In this document: piece by piece, positions 5,777-5,849 of the stretch | Numbering within the stretch: the first letter of the stretch is position 1 | Layout of the letters: each line of letters starts with the position of its first letter | Assembly: GCA_035524095.1 (NCBI GenBank) | Contig: DATKPK010000051.1 | Span: 1-5,849 of the forward strand | Source: DATJUF01 sp035524095 | GTDB taxonomy: Bacteria > Desulfobacterota > Binatia > Binatales > Binataceae | Direction of reading: 5' to 3' | Length of the DNA stretch: 5,849 nucleotides | Program-made: the position numbers and the translations under genes | Notes under the pieces: model-generated | What the model was told of the DNA's origin: nothing | Database searches by the model: none | Seen by the model: the letters and a program-made list of their open reading frames with translations, nothing else

Positions 5777-5849
5777 TTACTGCTCCATATGCAATCGCGA
5801 TCCAAGTATATTCACCGTCCCCGATCGCGATTGAACGCTATATTAGCGA
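5777..5849 (-). pseudogene. 3' end of a second OprB-like porin, frameshifted (gene continues beyond the window)
   Basis: Reading leftward from the window edge, one frame gives ANIAFNRDRG, matching ANPAFNRDRG of the complete porin. It then stops early at TGA (5812-5814). With one base restored around 5817-5820, the next frame gives VNILGSRLHMEQ and TAA (5777-5779), matching the complete porin's VNILGSRLHMEL. So the closing beta-strand is shifted out of frame by a one-base loss. The nucleotide match to 3801-3872 is roughly three quarters by eye with a single gap. A barrel without its last strand would probably not assemble. Whether the rest of this gene is intact cannot be seen. A sequencing error is the alternative. 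Confidence 0.72.

Noticed and set aside
1..5849. tRNA or rRNA genes, CRISPR arrays, insertion sequences, origins
   Set aside because: Reading both strands, I saw no cloverleaf, rRNA block, regularly spaced repeats, transposase or iteron cluster.

Overview
The window comes from a Gram-negative bacterium with moderately high G+C. An OprB-type outer-membrane porin shows that an outer membrane is present. The gene mix (paired zinc alcohol dehydrogenases, a zinc-ribbon membrane protein, an OprB-like porin, a SnoaL-like fragment) would fit a soil lineage such as Acidobacteriota or Binatota. That placement is a guess from gene content only.

Layout, left to right. (1) The 3' end of an unrecognised + strand gene (1-182). 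(2) A minus-strand pair of tandem zinc-dependent medium-chain alcohol dehydrogenases. The upstream copy is 1559-2644 and the downstream copy is 415-1509. They are separated by 49 bp, each has its own Shine-Dalgarno sequence, and the pair ends in a strong rho-independent terminator at 332-370. By my ungapped count the proteins are about 74% identical, and every zinc and NAD ligand is kept in both. (3) A divergent intergenic region (2645-2970) with a possible promoter for the dehydrogenase pair and a G+C-rich branched palindrome (2748-2798). (4) A + strand gene (2971-3759) for a membrane-anchored protein with an N-terminal zinc ribbon and an unrecognised outer domain. (5) Only 41 bp further on, and convergent with it, a full-length OprB-family carbohydrate porin on the minus strand (3801-5288). 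(6) A gene-poor 320 bp. (7) A decayed right end holding a SnoaL-like N-terminal fragment (5609-5754, frameshift plus stop) that runs into the frameshifted 3' end of a second OprB-like porin (5777-5849, minus).

How the genes work together. The dehydrogenase pair is probably one transcription unit that oxidises or reduces alcohols and aldehydes with NAD(H). The porin would admit small hydrophilic solutes such as sugars. Nothing in the sequence ties the two steps into one pathway. I found no RNA gene, CRISPR array, transposase or convincing new defence or biosynthetic system. The most informative part is the right end. There a duplicated porin tail, including its 3' non-coding flank, abuts a broken SnoaL-like gene, which points to an old duplication and deletion. 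The porin's own start is also odd: a better-looking ATG with a Shine-Dalgarno sequence lies upstream in the same frame but is cut off by a TGA two codons later.
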